From the NCBI RefSeq assembly GCF_002379085.1, contig NZ_NBZW01000017.1, positions 35,894-99,893 on the forward strand: a DNA stretch of 64,000 nucleotides. Direction: 5' to 3'. Shown here one piece after another: positions 33,447 to 43,281 of the stretch; the stretch's first letter is position 1, and each line of letters starts with the position of its first letter. This DNA comes from Polaromonas sp. AET17H-212. Its GTDB lineage: Bacteria; Pseudomonadota; Gammaproteobacteria; Burkholderiales; Burkholderiaceae_C. The position numbers and the translations under genes were made by a program. The notes under the pieces are model-generated. The model was not told the DNA's origin, did no database searches, and saw only the letters and a program-made list of their open reading frames with translations.

Positions 33447-33530
33447 TGGCACAGGGGCAAGAGTCGGTCACGACAAATTAAGCGGGTTTACTCAGGCAAT
33501 TCTGGCACGAGGTGGGCACATTCATGGCAC
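33447..33530 (+). repeat. Three TGGCAC direct repeats
   Basis: TGGCAC occurs at 33447-33452, 33503-33508 and 33525-33530, in the gene-free 300 bp next to the tRNA. They could be arm-type integrase binding sites; the stretch 33355-33652 otherwise holds nothing I can identify. Confidence 0.25.
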
Positions 33531-33652
33531 AAGCATTTCGAAAGAAGAAGCATGGACTATTGGTCCACTGCGGAGCTGTGCCGCGTGTATAGGATCGAAC
33601 AGCTGAATCTTCCCACACGATGTGGGCAAGTACTTGCGCGTAGCGCTAGGCT

Positions 33653-33728
33653 TGGTGCGGCTGGCGGGGATCGAACCCACGACCCTTGGCTTCGGAGGCC
33701 AATACTCTATCCACTGAGCTACAGCCGC
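33653..33728 (-). tRNA. tRNA-Arg(CCG)
   Basis: The minus strand folds as a complete cloverleaf: acceptor GCGGCTG/CAGCCGC with encoded CCA, anticodon stem TTGGC/GCCAA, loop CTCCGAA giving anticodon CCG (Arg), and T-arm GTGGGTTCGATCCCCGC. It marks the border between the island on the left and core genes on the right. Confidence 0.95.
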
Positions 33729-33734
33729 ATGCTG

Positions 33735-33753
33735 TTCGGAGACCAATAGTCTA
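33735..33753. repeat. Degenerate copy of the anticodon-arm core
   Basis: TTCGGAGACCAATAGTCTA differs at two of 19 positions from the tRNA stretch at 33691-33709. It lies between the full tRNA and the 40-bp perfect copy and looks like an old attachment core. Confidence 0.5.
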
Positions 33754-33783
33754 ACTGTTGCGATTTGGTCCGATGACGACAGC

Positions 33784-33823
33784 CTTCGGAGGCCAATACT
33801 CTATCCACTGAGCTACAGCCGCA
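33784..33823 (-). repeat. 40-bp perfect copy of the tRNA-Arg 5' half
   Basis: Positions 33784-33823 are identical to 33690-33729, covering the tRNA from its first base through the anticodon loop. The copy ends inside the anticodon loop, the usual crossover zone of tyrosine integrases. It is probably the displaced chromosomal half of an attachment site. Confidence 0.7.
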
Positions 33824-33962
33824 ACGCTGAAACAAGGCAACTACCGGCGCTTTGCAGCGGGTAGGTGACCCGCAAGGGCAGGCGCTGGGCGCACTGCACT
33901 TGTGGAAGAGCCTGATTCTATCAGTCGGACAGGCCGCGTCCGGGATTTACAGGGGTGGCGGC

Positions 33963-33968
33963 TATAAT
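33963..33968 (+). promoter_or_regulatory. -10 box before the cytochrome gene
   Basis: TATAAT preceded by GGC, 59 nt before the start codon at 34027. No good -35 hexamer is visible at 16-18 nt. Confidence 0.35.
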
Positions 33969-34026
33969 CGAAGGTTGTCGAATATGAGTTGCTTTAGTTA
34001 CCGATTTTTAGTTTTTTGAGGAAGCC

Positions 34027-34905
34027 ATGAGCGCAAACGATCCAACGACGGCCCACGAAGAAGACCACTCAGGCCCCATCAAAACACCCAAGCAACTCCT
34101 GCTTGCCGTTTTTTTCTCCTTTGTCGTCCCGATTTTTGCCATCATTGCGCTGGTGTATTACGTGACATCGGACAACAAGCCTGCCGCCGGCACCGGAGAT
34201 CCTGAAAAAGCGGTGGCCCAGCGCATCCAGAAAATCGGCATGGTTGAAATCCGCGATGCCAACCGTCCGCTGAAAGCCGGCAACGAAGTGTATGCAGCGC
34301 AATGCGCCGCCTGCCACGCCACCGGTGCAGCCGGCGCCCCCAAGTTTGGCGACGCAGCCGCCTGGGCGCCGCGCATCAAAACCGGTTTCGAAGCACTGTG
34401 GAACTCCGCCCTCAAGGGAAAAAATGCCATGGGTCCCCAGGGCGGTGGCGATTTTGACGATGTCGAAATCGGCAAGGCCGTGGTGCACATGGCCAATGCC
34501 GTCGGTGCAAAGTTTGCCGAACCGCAAAAAGCGGCAGCCACGGCAGATGCCGGCGCAGCAGCAGCCCCCGCCGCTCCAGCGGCACCTGTAGCCGCTCCCG
34601 CGGTGGCGGCTGCGCCCGCAGCGCCCGTGGTGGTGGCCGCCGCCGCGCCAGCCGCAGCAGCCAAGGCCGGCACCGGCGAAGCGCTGTACAAGCAGGCTTG
34701 TATAGCCTGCCATGCCTCAGGTGTTGCCGGTGCGCCCAAGTTTGGCGACAAGGCCGCCTGGGCGCCACGCATCCAGACCGGTCTGGACATGCTGACGGCC
34801 AGCGTGATCAAGGGCAAAAATGCCATGCCACCCAAAGGCGGTTCTTCCGCCTCCGACGCGGATATCCGGGCTGCCGTCGAATACATGGTCAGCGCCGCCA
34901 AATAA
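34027..34905 (+). CDS. Membrane-anchored dihaem cytochrome c (c5-type)
   Basis: 292 residues. One N-terminal membrane helix (LLLAVFFSFVVPIFAIIALVYYV) anchors two homologous haem domains: CAACHATGAAGAPKFGD and CIACHASGVAGAPKFGD, each with the CxxCH haem site and a distal Met region (KNAMGPQGG, KNAMPPKGG). An Ala/Pro-rich linker of about 45 residues joins them. It belongs to the cytochrome c5 family, an electron carrier in the periplasm, probably to a terminal oxidase. It is monocistronic with a strong terminator. Confidence 0.9.
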   Translation: MSANDPTTAHEEDHSGPIKTPKQLLLAVFFSFVVPIFAIIALVYYVTSDNKPAAGTGDPEKAVAQRIQKIGMVEIRDANRPLKAGNEVYAAQCAACHATGAAGAPKFGDAAAWAPRIKTGFEALWNSALKGKNAMGPQGGGDFDDVEIGKAVVHMANAVGAKFAEPQKAAATADAGAAAAPAAPAAPVAAPAVAAAPAAPVVVAAAAPAAAAKAGTGEALYKQACIACHASGVAGAPKFGDKAAWAPRIQTGLDMLTASVIKGKNAMPPKGGSSASDADIRAAVEYMVSAAK

Positions 34906-34922
34906 GCGGTAGCAGCCTCTGC

Positions 34923-34951
34923 AAAAAAGCCGGTCCCTGACCGGCTTTTTT
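34923..34951 (+). terminator. Rho-independent terminator after cytochrome c
   Basis: AAAAAAGCCGGTC, loop CCT, GACCGGCTTTTTT: a perfect stem of 13 bp ending in T6. It should stop transcription in both directions. Confidence 0.85.
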
Positions 34952-35012
34952 ATGGTTCAAACAGGCTCAAACCCCTTCATTACCAGCGCAGACAGCTATT
35001 AAATCAATAGCA

Positions 35013-35564
35013 TCAAGCCGGCGCATCACGGCTGGCCGCCGGGCTGCGCACATAACCGAAGCGGGACGGCAGGTCGCGGGTGGCGACGTCTGCCGGCACC
35101 CACAGGCCCTGCTCGATCGCCTCCGACGCCTGCACCATGTCCTGGGTGTGCACCAGGCCAAAACCCAGGTCGGTTTCCAGATAGAGCCGGCCGTGTTCGT
35201 CGAGAATGCAGCGCTGCACCCGCGCGGGCCGGCCGGTGTGGGCGGTCACTGAAAAATCCGGGGCGCTGCCAATACGCCAGACCAGCGGTGTCGCCTCGAG
35301 CTCCACATAAACGCGCTGCGGCCCGTTCTGGAAAAACCACTGGCCGGCCGCGTCGCCTTCGTAGTTGCGGGCGATGAAGTCGATCAGCTTGTCGTGTTTG
35401 AGCAGCGACCCCTTGCCGGCGGCCGCGCCGCCGGCAAAGGGGCCCGCCGCCTGGGCCTGGTCATCGCGCATGTACCAGTTGCCGCGCGCGTCCAGGCCCA
35501 GCCAGCCGTAGCAGTGCGGAACGTTGGGCCACTTGGCAATGGCCTGGCGAACAATGTCATCCAT
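35013..35564 (-). CDS. Conserved betaproteobacterial protein, function unknown
   Basis: 183 residues from the ATG at 35564. The opening DDIVRQAIAKWPNVPHCYGWLGLDARGNWYMRDD and the LLKHDKLIDFIARNY and QRVYVELEATPLVWRI segments define a family widespread in Burkholderiales; I do not recall a reliable number. It is soluble and without known catalytic motifs. The hydrolase gene ends 5 nt upstream, so they form an operon. Confidence 0.65.
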   Translation of the reverse strand: MDDIVRQAIAKWPNVPHCYGWLGLDARGNWYMRDDQAQAAGPFAGGAAAGKGSLLKHDKLIDFIARNYEGDAAGQWFFQNGPQRVYVELEATPLVWRIGSAPDFSVTAHTGRPARVQRCILDEHGRLYLETDLGFGLVHTQDMVQASEAIEQGLWVPADVATRDLPSRFGYVRSPAASRDAPA

Positions 35565-35569
35565 CCGGC

Positions 35570-36574
35570 CTATTTTGCCCCGCTGGCTGTTGCGCCAAGA
35601 AGCGCCGAGAAAAACCCGCACACCGCCTCGGGCATGGCGCGCACATGTCCCGGAAAAGGCGCCGACGGGAAACCGACGTGGCCGCCTTCGCGCGGCTGCC
35701 AGAGTGTCACGGCCGCACTCACATCGCCGGACTGCGGCAGGCTGCCGGCCGGAATGAAGGGGTCGTTGAGGGCATTGAGCGCCAGCGCCGGGACCACGAT
35801 GCGCCGCAGATGCGGTTTGGCCGAAGCACGCGTCCAGTAGTCGTCGGTGTTCTTGAATCCATGCAGCGGTGCCGTGACAACATTGTCGAAGGCGTACAGG
35901 TCGCGCGCCGCGAGCAGGGCGTCGGCGCTGAAAAGACCCGGGTGCTGCTCCAGCTTCTGGAGCGCCTTGGGCACCATGGAGCTCAGGAACATGCGGGTGT
36001 AGACCTGGCGGTTGAAACCCCGGCCGATCGCGTGGCCGCTGGCCATCAGGTCCAGCGGCGAGCAGACCGAGGCGACGGCCTCCACCACACGGCCCGCCGA
36101 AGTTTCCATTTCAGCCGCCCATCGCAATAAGGCATTGCCGCCCAGCGAAATGCCGACGGCAAACAGGGGGCCGGTGTGGCCGGCCCGGAAGCGCCGCAGG
36201 ATCCAGTCAATCTCCTCGAAGTCGCCCGAATGGTAGGCGCGCGGCGCACGGTTGAGCTCGCCCGAGCAGCCGCGAAAATGCGGCACGGCGCAGGCCCAGC
36301 CGCGCTCGCGGGCGACATCGGCAAACGCCTCGGCATAGTGGCTGGCCGAGGACCCTTCCAGGCCGTGAAACACCACCAGCAGGGGCTCTTGCCCTGCGGC
36401 GGCACCTGCCGTGGCATGGCGCGCGAAGTCCACATCGACAAAATCATCGTCCGGCGCGGTCCAGCGCTCGCGGCGAAAGCTCGGCGCCTCGGCCAGGTAA
36501 CGCTGCGAACGCAGCGCGGCATAAATGGTCTGCAGGTTGCCGCCGGGCAGCCACCACGGTGCGTCGTAAAACAT
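35570..36574 (-). CDS. YheT-type alpha/beta hydrolase
   Basis: 334 residues. PWWLPGGNLQTIYA is the YheT/EMB8 family opening, LLVVFHGLEGSSASHYA the oxyanion region, AVGISLGGNALLRW the nucleophile elbow (Ser in GxSxG), NDPFIP the acid and GGHVGF the catalytic His. Members are esterases of unresolved substrate. ATG at 36574 chosen; 13 nt after the NTF2-like gene. A longer frame to 36652 overlaps that gene. Confidence 0.85.
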   Translation of the reverse strand: MFYDAPWWLPGGNLQTIYAALRSQRYLAEAPSFRRERWTAPDDDFVDVDFARHATAGAAAGQEPLLVVFHGLEGSSASHYAEAFADVARERGWACAVPHFRGCSGELNRAPRAYHSGDFEEIDWILRRFRAGHTGPLFAVGISLGGNALLRWAAEMETSAGRVVEAVASVCSPLDLMASGHAIGRGFNRQVYTRMFLSSMVPKALQKLEQHPGLFSADALLAARDLYAFDNVVTAPLHGFKNTDDYWTRASAKPHLRRIVVPALALNALNDPFIPAGSLPQSGDVSAAVTLWQPREGGHVGFPSAPFPGHVRAMPEAVCGFFSALLGATASGAK

Positions 36575-36587
36575 CGTGTCTTGCGCC

Positions 36588-37034
36588 TCAGTGCAGCACT
36601 TGCGGGCTGTCCGAGATTTCCTGCATCTCGCGGGGCGTGCCGGGGCTGGCATGGTGGGCCACCAGGCGCCAGCCCTGCGCCGTCTTGTGGTACACGTTGG
36701 TGGCGATCACATAGGCGTGGCGCGGGCCTTCTTCGGTCATGACCTCGATGCGTTCGAGCACGCTGTGCACGCTGGCGCCCAGGGTTTCGATCTTGCGGAC
36801 TTTTTCGGCATGCGCCCGAATGCTGCCGTTGGCAAACATGGCGTCAAAGGCGGCGCGTATCGCACCCGCGCCCACGAGCCGGGCGCCATCCGGGTGGACA
36901 CAGACAATGTCATCTTCGTCGGCCCAGCAGGCCATCAGCCGGTCAATGTCGCCGGCCTGCAGGGCCTCGTAAAACGCCGTCTCGATCTCATCGGCGTTGC
37001 CGCTGTCGGCCGGGGAAACTTTGGGTTTTCGCAT
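36588..37034 (-). CDS. NTF2-like (SnoaL/SgcJ) protein
   Basis: 148 residues. AFYEALQAGDIDRLMACWADEDDIVCVHPDGARLVGAGAIRAAFDAM and the HKTAQGWRLVAHHASP ending are the cone-shaped NTF2 fold of the SgcJ/EcaC family, with the terminal HHAS strand. Possible isomerase or binding role; no substrate can be named. First gene of a three-gene leftward operon with YheT. Confidence 0.75.
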   Translation of the reverse strand: MRKPKVSPADSGNADEIETAFYEALQAGDIDRLMACWADEDDIVCVHPDGARLVGAGAIRAAFDAMFANGSIRAHAEKVRKIETLGASVHSVLERIEVMTEEGPRHAYVIATNVYHKTAQGWRLVAHHASPGTPREMQEISDSPQVLH

Positions 37035-37058
37035 GAGTAGTTAGGAGGGTGTGCGTGT

Positions 37059-37865
37059 TCAGTCCGCCTGGCAATCTTGCCCTGTATTAAGCCACGCCCG
37101 CACCACGTCCTGCATGTGGGGCGCCTGCACGGCCTGCCACAACAGTTCGGGGGCCACCACATGGATGCCCGCCGGCAACACCCGCAGGACCACCTCCACA
37201 AACTCGGCCAGCCTGGCGGGCCGCACCGGCTGCGCTGCGGCCGGGATCATGTACTTGAAGGTGGAGAGCATCCAGGCCGCGACCTTCTCGGGCAAACTGC
37301 CACCAGGCGCCCTGAGCGGCTGTTGTGCAGAACGCACCAGCAGCACCCGCTCGAATCCCAGCGCGGCGACCTGCTGTTCATCAATGCTGGCCAGACCGTG
37401 GCGCAGCGCCTGCGGCAGCCGGCCCGGCGCATGCGGTAGCACCAGCACCAGGGTCTGGACGCCACACCGCCTGAGCCACTGTGCCAGCGCGGGCAATTGC
37501 GCCGGCTGCGGCGTCCAGAGCGCGCGCTCCCGGTCGTGGTACAGCCGGGGCGGCTCGAACATCACCACGCCGGTCTGCACCGGCGGGCACACCGGCCAGG
37601 CAGCGATGTCCTCGCCCCGCACGGCCGCAATCGAGACTTGCGCCAGCCCGGTGCTCATGGGCTCGTGGGCCAGCACCTGGGTGTGCGCAAAGCCGCCGCT
37701 GCCGGCCAGCCGGCGCAGGACCTCGCTGCCCAGCGCACCGGTGGCACCGGCCACGATCAGGCCCGGTCGGGCCTTGGCCGCAGCGGACACCGGCCTCAGG
37801 GACGCCTGCAGCACCTGCCGCGGATCAAGGGCCTGGAGGGAACAAAGGAGGGGGTGCGGCGACAT
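37059..37865 (-). CDS. NAD(P)-binding Rossmann protein
   Basis: 268 residues. LIVAGATGALGSEVLRRLAG is the GxxGxxG dinucleotide-binding site of an atypical short-chain reductase/epimerase (NmrA-like); HVVAPELLWQA closes the fold. The catalytic YxxxK is not evident, so it may bind rather than turn over nucleotide. ATG at 37865 is selected over 37952. Divergent from lemA, with 43 nt between the starts. Confidence 0.65.
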   Translation of the reverse strand: MSPHPLLCSLQALDPRQVLQASLRPVSAAAKARPGLIVAGATGALGSEVLRRLAGSGGFAHTQVLAHEPMSTGLAQVSIAAVRGEDIAAWPVCPPVQTGVVMFEPPRLYHDRERALWTPQPAQLPALAQWLRRCGVQTLVLVLPHAPGRLPQALRHGLASIDEQQVAALGFERVLLVRSAQQPLRAPGGSLPEKVAAWMLSTFKYMIPAAAQPVRPARLAEFVEVVLRVLPAGIHVVAPELLWQAVQAPHMQDVVRAWLNTGQDCQAD

Positions 37866-37908
37866 TCGACTATGGTAGTGTTGCAGCTTGCACTTTTGGA
37901 GGCTTGCC

Positions 37909-38517
37909 ATGAAATCACTTTTTTTCAGCCGGGGCCTTGCCGGCCTTTTCACCGCGCTGGCCCTGCTGCTGTCGGGCTGCGGCTACAACGAGTTCCAGCG
38001 ACTCGACGAGCAGACCAAGTCGGCCTGGTCGGAAGTCCTCAACCAGTACCAGCGCCGTGCCGACCTGGTGCCCAACATCGTTGCCACCGTCAAGGGTGAG
38101 GCCAATTTCGAGCAGGAAACCCTGACCAAGGTGGTGGAAGCCCGGGCCAAGGCCACCTCCATGCAGGTGACGCCGGAGACCCTGAACAACCCCGAAGCCT
38201 TTGCGAAATTCCAGGCAGCGCAGGGTGAACTCAGTTCTGCCCTGTCACGCCTGCTGGTGGTGACCGAAAACTACCCCAACCTCAAGGCCAACCAGGGCTT
38301 CCAGGACCTGCGCGTCCAGCTGGAGGGCACGGAAAACCGCATCACGGTGGCGCGCAACCGCTACATCCAGGCGGTGCAGGCCTACAACGTGCTCGCACGC
38401 AGCTTTCCGAACAACCTGACGGCCATGGTGTTCGGCTACAAGGTCAAACCCACCTTCAGCGTGCAGAACGAGGCACAGATCTCGACGCCGCCGACCGTGG
38501 ACTTCAACAAGAAATAA
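37909..38517 (+). CDS. lemA: LemA family lipoprotein
   Basis: 202 residues; GGAGG 7 nt upstream of the ATG. LLLSGCGYN is a lipobox, so the protein is a lipoprotein. NEFQRLDEQTKSAWSEVLNQYQRRADLVPNIVATVKG and the terminal PTFSVQNEAQISTPPTVDF are the LemA signature. LemA precedes TPM-domain proteins here and in many bacteria, suggesting a shared envelope role. Confidence 0.9.
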   Translation: MKSLFFSRGLAGLFTALALLLSGCGYNEFQRLDEQTKSAWSEVLNQYQRRADLVPNIVATVKGEANFEQETLTKVVEARAKATSMQVTPETLNNPEAFAKFQAAQGELSSALSRLLVVTENYPNLKANQGFQDLRVQLEGTENRITVARNRYIQAVQAYNVLARSFPNNLTAMVFGYKVKPTFSVQNEAQISTPPTVDFNKK

Positions 38518-38529
38518 GCGGCCAGCGCC

Positions 38530-39492
38530 TTGCCCCTCGTGCGCCGCCCTCTGCTTTGCCTCCCGGGCCAAATCGGGTTCGGCGCGTCAGCGCGCGCCAT
38601 GCTGGGCCTGTTGCTGGCCGCCGGCCTGCTGCTCAGCGCCCTGACAGCCCGGGCGCAGGACGTGCTGCCCGTGCCGGCCCTGACGGCCCGCGTGATGGAC
38701 AGCACCGGCACGCTCGATGCCGCGCAGCGCCAGGCGCTGGAGGCCAAACTGGCGGCTTTTGAGCAGGCCCGCGGCGCGCAGGTGGTGGTGCTGATGGTGC
38801 CGACCACCGCGCCGGAAGACATTGCCGCCTATGCGCAGCGGGTCGGCGACAGCTGGAAGATCGGGCGCAAGGACGTCGGCGACGGACTGTTGCTCGTGGT
38901 GGCGAAAAACGACCGCAAGGTGCGCATCGAAACCACCAAGACGCTGGAGGGCGCGATTCCCGATCTGGCAGCGCGCCAGATCATCGACCGCGCCATCACA
39001 CCGCGCTTCCGCCAGGGCGACTTCGCCGGCGGGCTCGACGCGGCCACCGACCAGATCATCGCCCTGATCAAGGGGGAAAACCTGCCTGTGCCCGATGCCC
39101 AGGCGGGCAGCGCGGGCGGCAAGGGTTTCAACTGGACCGACATGGCGGTGTTCCTGTTTTTTGCGGTTCCGATAGGCGCCCGGGTGATGTCCGGCATCTT
39201 CGGCCGCAAGCTGGGGGCCATGCTGACCGGCGGCGCGGTCGGCGGCCTGGCCTGGTTTTTCACCAGCAGCCTGCTGGTTGGCGGCATCGCCACGCTGATC
39301 GGCGCGGTGTTTGCGCTGATTGCCAGCGTGGGCTCGCTGGGCTCCATCGGGCGTGCGGGACGATCGTCCGGTTGGGGCGGTGGTGGCTTTGGCGGTGGCG
39401 GCAGCAGCGGCTGGGGCGGCGGCGGTGGCGGCGGCTTCAGCAGCGGCGGTGGTGGCAATTTCGGTGGTGGCGGCGCGTCGGGGAACTGGTGA
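38530..39492 (+). CDS. TPM-domain (YgcG-type) membrane protein
   Basis: 320 residues from a TTG. A signal peptide (LLLAAGLLLSALTARA-Q) is followed by a TPM domain: VMDSTGTLDAAQRQALEAKLAAFEQ, the KIGRKDVGDGLLLVVAKNDRKVRIETTKTLEGAIPD core and a later FLFFAVPIGARVM helix. A Gly/Ser/Trp-rich tail ends the protein. TPM proteins such as YgcG resemble TLP18.3-like phosphatases. 12 nt after lemA. Confidence 0.85.
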   Translation: MPLVRRPLLCLPGQIGFGASARAMLGLLLAAGLLLSALTARAQDVLPVPALTARVMDSTGTLDAAQRQALEAKLAAFEQARGAQVVVLMVPTTAPEDIAAYAQRVGDSWKIGRKDVGDGLLLVVAKNDRKVRIETTKTLEGAIPDLAARQIIDRAITPRFRQGDFAGGLDAATDQIIALIKGENLPVPDAQAGSAGGKGFNWTDMAVFLFFAVPIGARVMSGIFGRKLGAMLTGGAVGGLAWFFTSSLLVGGIATLIGAVFALIASVGSLGSIGRAGRSSGWGGGGFGGGGSSGWGGGGGGGFSSGGGGNFGGGGASGNW

Positions 39493-39497
39493 GCACC

Positions 39498-40040
39498 ATG
39501 ATCAACAAGCTCAAAGTCCTGATCCGGCACCTGTGGCTGGATGCGTCCGACACGGCGCGCGCCATCCCGCCCGACCTGCTGGACCAGCTGGCCCGGCGCG
39601 TGGCCGCCAGCGAGCGACGCCACAGCGGCGAGATCCGCATCTGTGTCGAGTCCTCACTGCCCGCCAGCTACCTGTGGCGGCTGGGCAGAAACACACCCAT
39701 CCGCACCCTGATACGCGAACGCGCGGTGATGATGTTTGGCAAATTGCGCGTCTGGGACACCGAGTACAACAACGGCGTGCTGATCTATGTGCTGCTGGCC
39801 GAGCACGCCATCGAAATCGTGGCCGACCGCGGCGTGGCCAGGCATGTGAGCCCGGCGCAGTGGCAGGCCATGGTGGCCCACATGGCCAGCGCGTTTCGGG
39901 AAAGGCGTTATGAAGACGGACTGACCCAGGCGCTGGAAGAAACCTCGGCGGTGCTGATGCAGCACTTTGCCGTGCCCACAGGCACTGGCGGTGCCGAGCC
40001 GGGCCCCAACGAACTGCCCGACACCCCCCTGCTGCGGTAA
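39498..40040 (+). CDS. Second TPM-domain protein
   Basis: 180 residues; no signal peptide. RHSGEIRICVESSLPASYLW, then WDTEYNNGVLIYVLLAEHAIEIVADRGVARHV are the TPM core without a membrane anchor. It starts 5 nt after the previous gene and, with lemA and the YgcG-type gene, forms a three-gene operon. A cytoplasmic or peripheral partner of the envelope protein is the likely role. Confidence 0.8.
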   Translation: MINKLKVLIRHLWLDASDTARAIPPDLLDQLARRVAASERRHSGEIRICVESSLPASYLWRLGRNTPIRTLIRERAVMMFGKLRVWDTEYNNGVLIYVLLAEHAIEIVADRGVARHVSPAQWQAMVAHMASAFRERRYEDGLTQALEETSAVLMQHFAVPTGTGGAEPGPNELPDTPLLR

Positions 40041-40051
40041 GCCGGGTGGGC

Positions 40052-40195
40052 TCAGGGCACCATCAACACACCTAGGGCAGCGACCACAGCCACCAGCACA
40101 AGCAGCCGCTTCAGCCACACGTGGCGCAGACGCCTGGCCTTGCGCCCGGGCTCCAAATCCTCCGCCCACGTCACACTGTCAAGAATGCTGTCCAT
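40052..40195 (-). CDS. Small single-helix membrane protein
   Basis: 47 residues from the ATG at 40195 (AAGGCG upstream). DSVTWAEDLEPGRKARRL is followed by one hydrophobic helix (LLVLVAVVAALGVLMV) at the C-terminus, a tail-anchor arrangement. No family recognised. It is convergent with the TPM gene, 11 nt apart. Confidence 0.4.
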   Translation of the reverse strand: MDSILDSVTWAEDLEPGRKARRLRHVWLKRLLVLVAVVAALGVLMVP

Positions 40196-40441
40196 TGGTG
40201 TCGCCTTGTCTTCCGGTTGAACTCCTCGAGACGATAACGCCCACCGGCGCACCCCGCTGGCCCTTCTCGTGTCCAGCTGTTACAGCCACTCCTGATTTGA
40301 TAGCTGCCTGCGCCCACCGTAGATGGGAAAAGTGTCAATCCGGCAAGAAAACAAGTACCTCAGGTGCAGCGCATCCACAACAGCCTGCCGCGCCCGGCGC
40401 CGGACCTCGGCCCCGGCAGGAAACGGAACACGCCCATGAAA

Positions 40442-40469
40442 AAAGCCCCGGCCTGGCGGGCGGGGCTTT
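40442..40469 (-). terminator. Rho-independent terminator of the ATP synthase operon
   Basis: On the minus strand AAAGCCCCG, a 10-nt loop, CGGGGCTTT and further T: it lies 20 nt after atpC. The gap 40196-40441 holds nothing else. Confidence 0.85.
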
Positions 40470-40488
40470 CGGAAGGGGGTGGTTCCGC

Positions 40489-40914
40489 TTATTTTTTCTG
40501 GCGGAACTTGCGCAGGGCGGCAATCTGCGCGGCCATCACGGCCAGCTCGGACTGGGCCAGCGCGATATCGATATCGCTCTTGGCGTTTTTCAGCGCTTCC
40601 TCGGCGGCGGCTTTGGCGGCCGTGGCCTTGGCTTCGTCGAGGTCCTTGCCGCGGATGGCGGTGTCGGACAGCACCGTGACACAGTGGGGCTGCACTTCGA
40701 GCAGGCCGCCGGCCACGAAAACAAACTCTTCCGAACCATCGGCCTTTTCAATACGCACAGCACCGGGCTTGATCCGGGTGATCAGCGGCGTGTGGCGTGG
40801 GTAGATACCCAGCTCGCCCGCCTCGCCCGGCAAGGCCACGAATTTGGCCTCGCCGGAAAAGATGGACTCTTCCGCGCTGACAACATCGACATGGATGGTG
40901 TGTGAGGTGTCCAT
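40489..40914 (-). CDS. atpC: F1F0 ATP synthase epsilon subunit
   Basis: 141 residues. [49 protein letters not shown] is the beta-sandwich domain; the C-terminal two helices ([20 protein letters not shown]) complete the inhibitory arm of this rotor subunit. Last gene of the operon, 3 nt after atpD. Confidence 0.95.
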   Translation of the reverse strand: MDTSHTIHVDVVSAEESIFSGEAKFVALPGEAGELGIYPRHTPLITRIKPGAVRIEKADGSEEFVFVAGGLLEVQPHCVTVLSDTAIRGKDLDEAKATAAKAAAEEALKNAKSDIDIALAQSELAVMAAQIAALRKFRQKK

Positions 40915-40917
40915 GAC

Positions 40918-42342
<1,425 letters not shown>

Positions 42343-42361
42343 TTAAATCTTGAATCGCGGT

Positions 42362-43228
42362 TTAAACCGCTGCGGCACCGGCGACGATTTCCGAAAGTTC
42401 TTTCGTGATCGCCGCTTGACGCGTTTTGTTGTAAACCAATTTGAGTTCGCCAATCACGCTGCCGGCGTTGTCCGTGGCGGCCTTCATGGCCACCATGCGG
42501 GCCGACTGCTCGGACGCCATGTTTTCGGCGACCGCCTGGTAAACCAGCGCTTCGACGTAACGGACCAGCAGGTCGTCAATGACCGTCTGTGCATCAGGCT
42601 CATAGATGTAGTCCCAGCCGTGCTGATCCTTGTCAGCCTGCAGCCGGTCTGCCGTCAGCGGCAGCAACTGCTCGACCACGGGCTCCTGGCGCATGGTGTT
42701 GATGAAGCGTGTGTAGCAAAGGTAAACCGCATTGATCTTGCCCTCGCTGTACGCGTCCAGCAGCACCTTGACCGGGCCGATCAGCTTGTCCAGATGGGGT
42801 TTGTCGCCCAGCTGCGTCGCATGCGACACCACCTGCGCGCCGATCCGGTTCAGAAAGCCCAGGCCCTTGTTGCCAATAGCCACCGACTGGATGCCCTGAC
42901 CCGCCGCCTGCATTTCCTTGAGCTTGACCGTGACCTGGCGCAGCAGGTTGGTGTTCAAGCCGCCGCACAGGCCCTTGTCGGTCGTGACCACGATGAAGCC
43001 GCCGGCCTTGGCATCGTTGACCTGCATGAAGGCGTGGGTGTACTCGGGATTGGCCTGGGCCAGGTTGGCCGCGATGTTGCGAATCTTGTCGCTGTAAGGT
43101 CGGGCGGCGCGCATCCGTTCCTGCGCCTTGCGCATTTTGGAGGCCGCCACCATTTCCATGGCTTTGGTGATCTTGCGGGTGTTCTCCACCGACTTGATCT
43201 TGCCGCGTATTTCCTTGCCTGCTGCCAT
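42362..43228 (-). CDS. atpG: F1F0 ATP synthase gamma subunit
   Basis: 288 residues. [36 protein letters not shown] is the N-terminal coiled coil and the C-terminal [29 protein letters not shown] its partner; [12 protein letters not shown] marks the Rossmann-like middle. It is the central rotor shaft. 40 nt before atpD. Confidence 0.95.
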   Translation of the reverse strand: MAAGKEIRGKIKSVENTRKITKAMEMVAASKMRKAQERMRAARPYSDKIRNIAANLAQANPEYTHAFMQVNDAKAGGFIVVTTDKGLCGGLNTNLLRQVTVKLKEMQAAGQGIQSVAIGNKGLGFLNRIGAQVVSHATQLGDKPHLDKLIGPVKVLLDAYSEGKINAVYLCYTRFINTMRQEPVVEQLLPLTADRLQADKDQHGWDYIYEPDAQTVIDDLLVRYVEALVYQAVAENMASEQSARMVAMKAATDNAGSVIGELKLVYNKTRQAAITKELSEIVAGAAAV

Positions 43229-43281
43229 ATTGCTTCCTAAATGGTTTCTAAGCCCTGGGCTTTGATGTCTTCAGGTCCGGA

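Noticed and set aside
33447..33530. Sigma54 promoter from TGGCAC
   Set aside because: The second half TTGCA at the right spacing is missing at all three sites.
39361..39492. Gly/Ser-rich repeats as a tandem DNA repeat
   Set aside because: They code the flexible tail of the TPM-domain protein, in frame to its stop, as is common in YgcG-type proteins.
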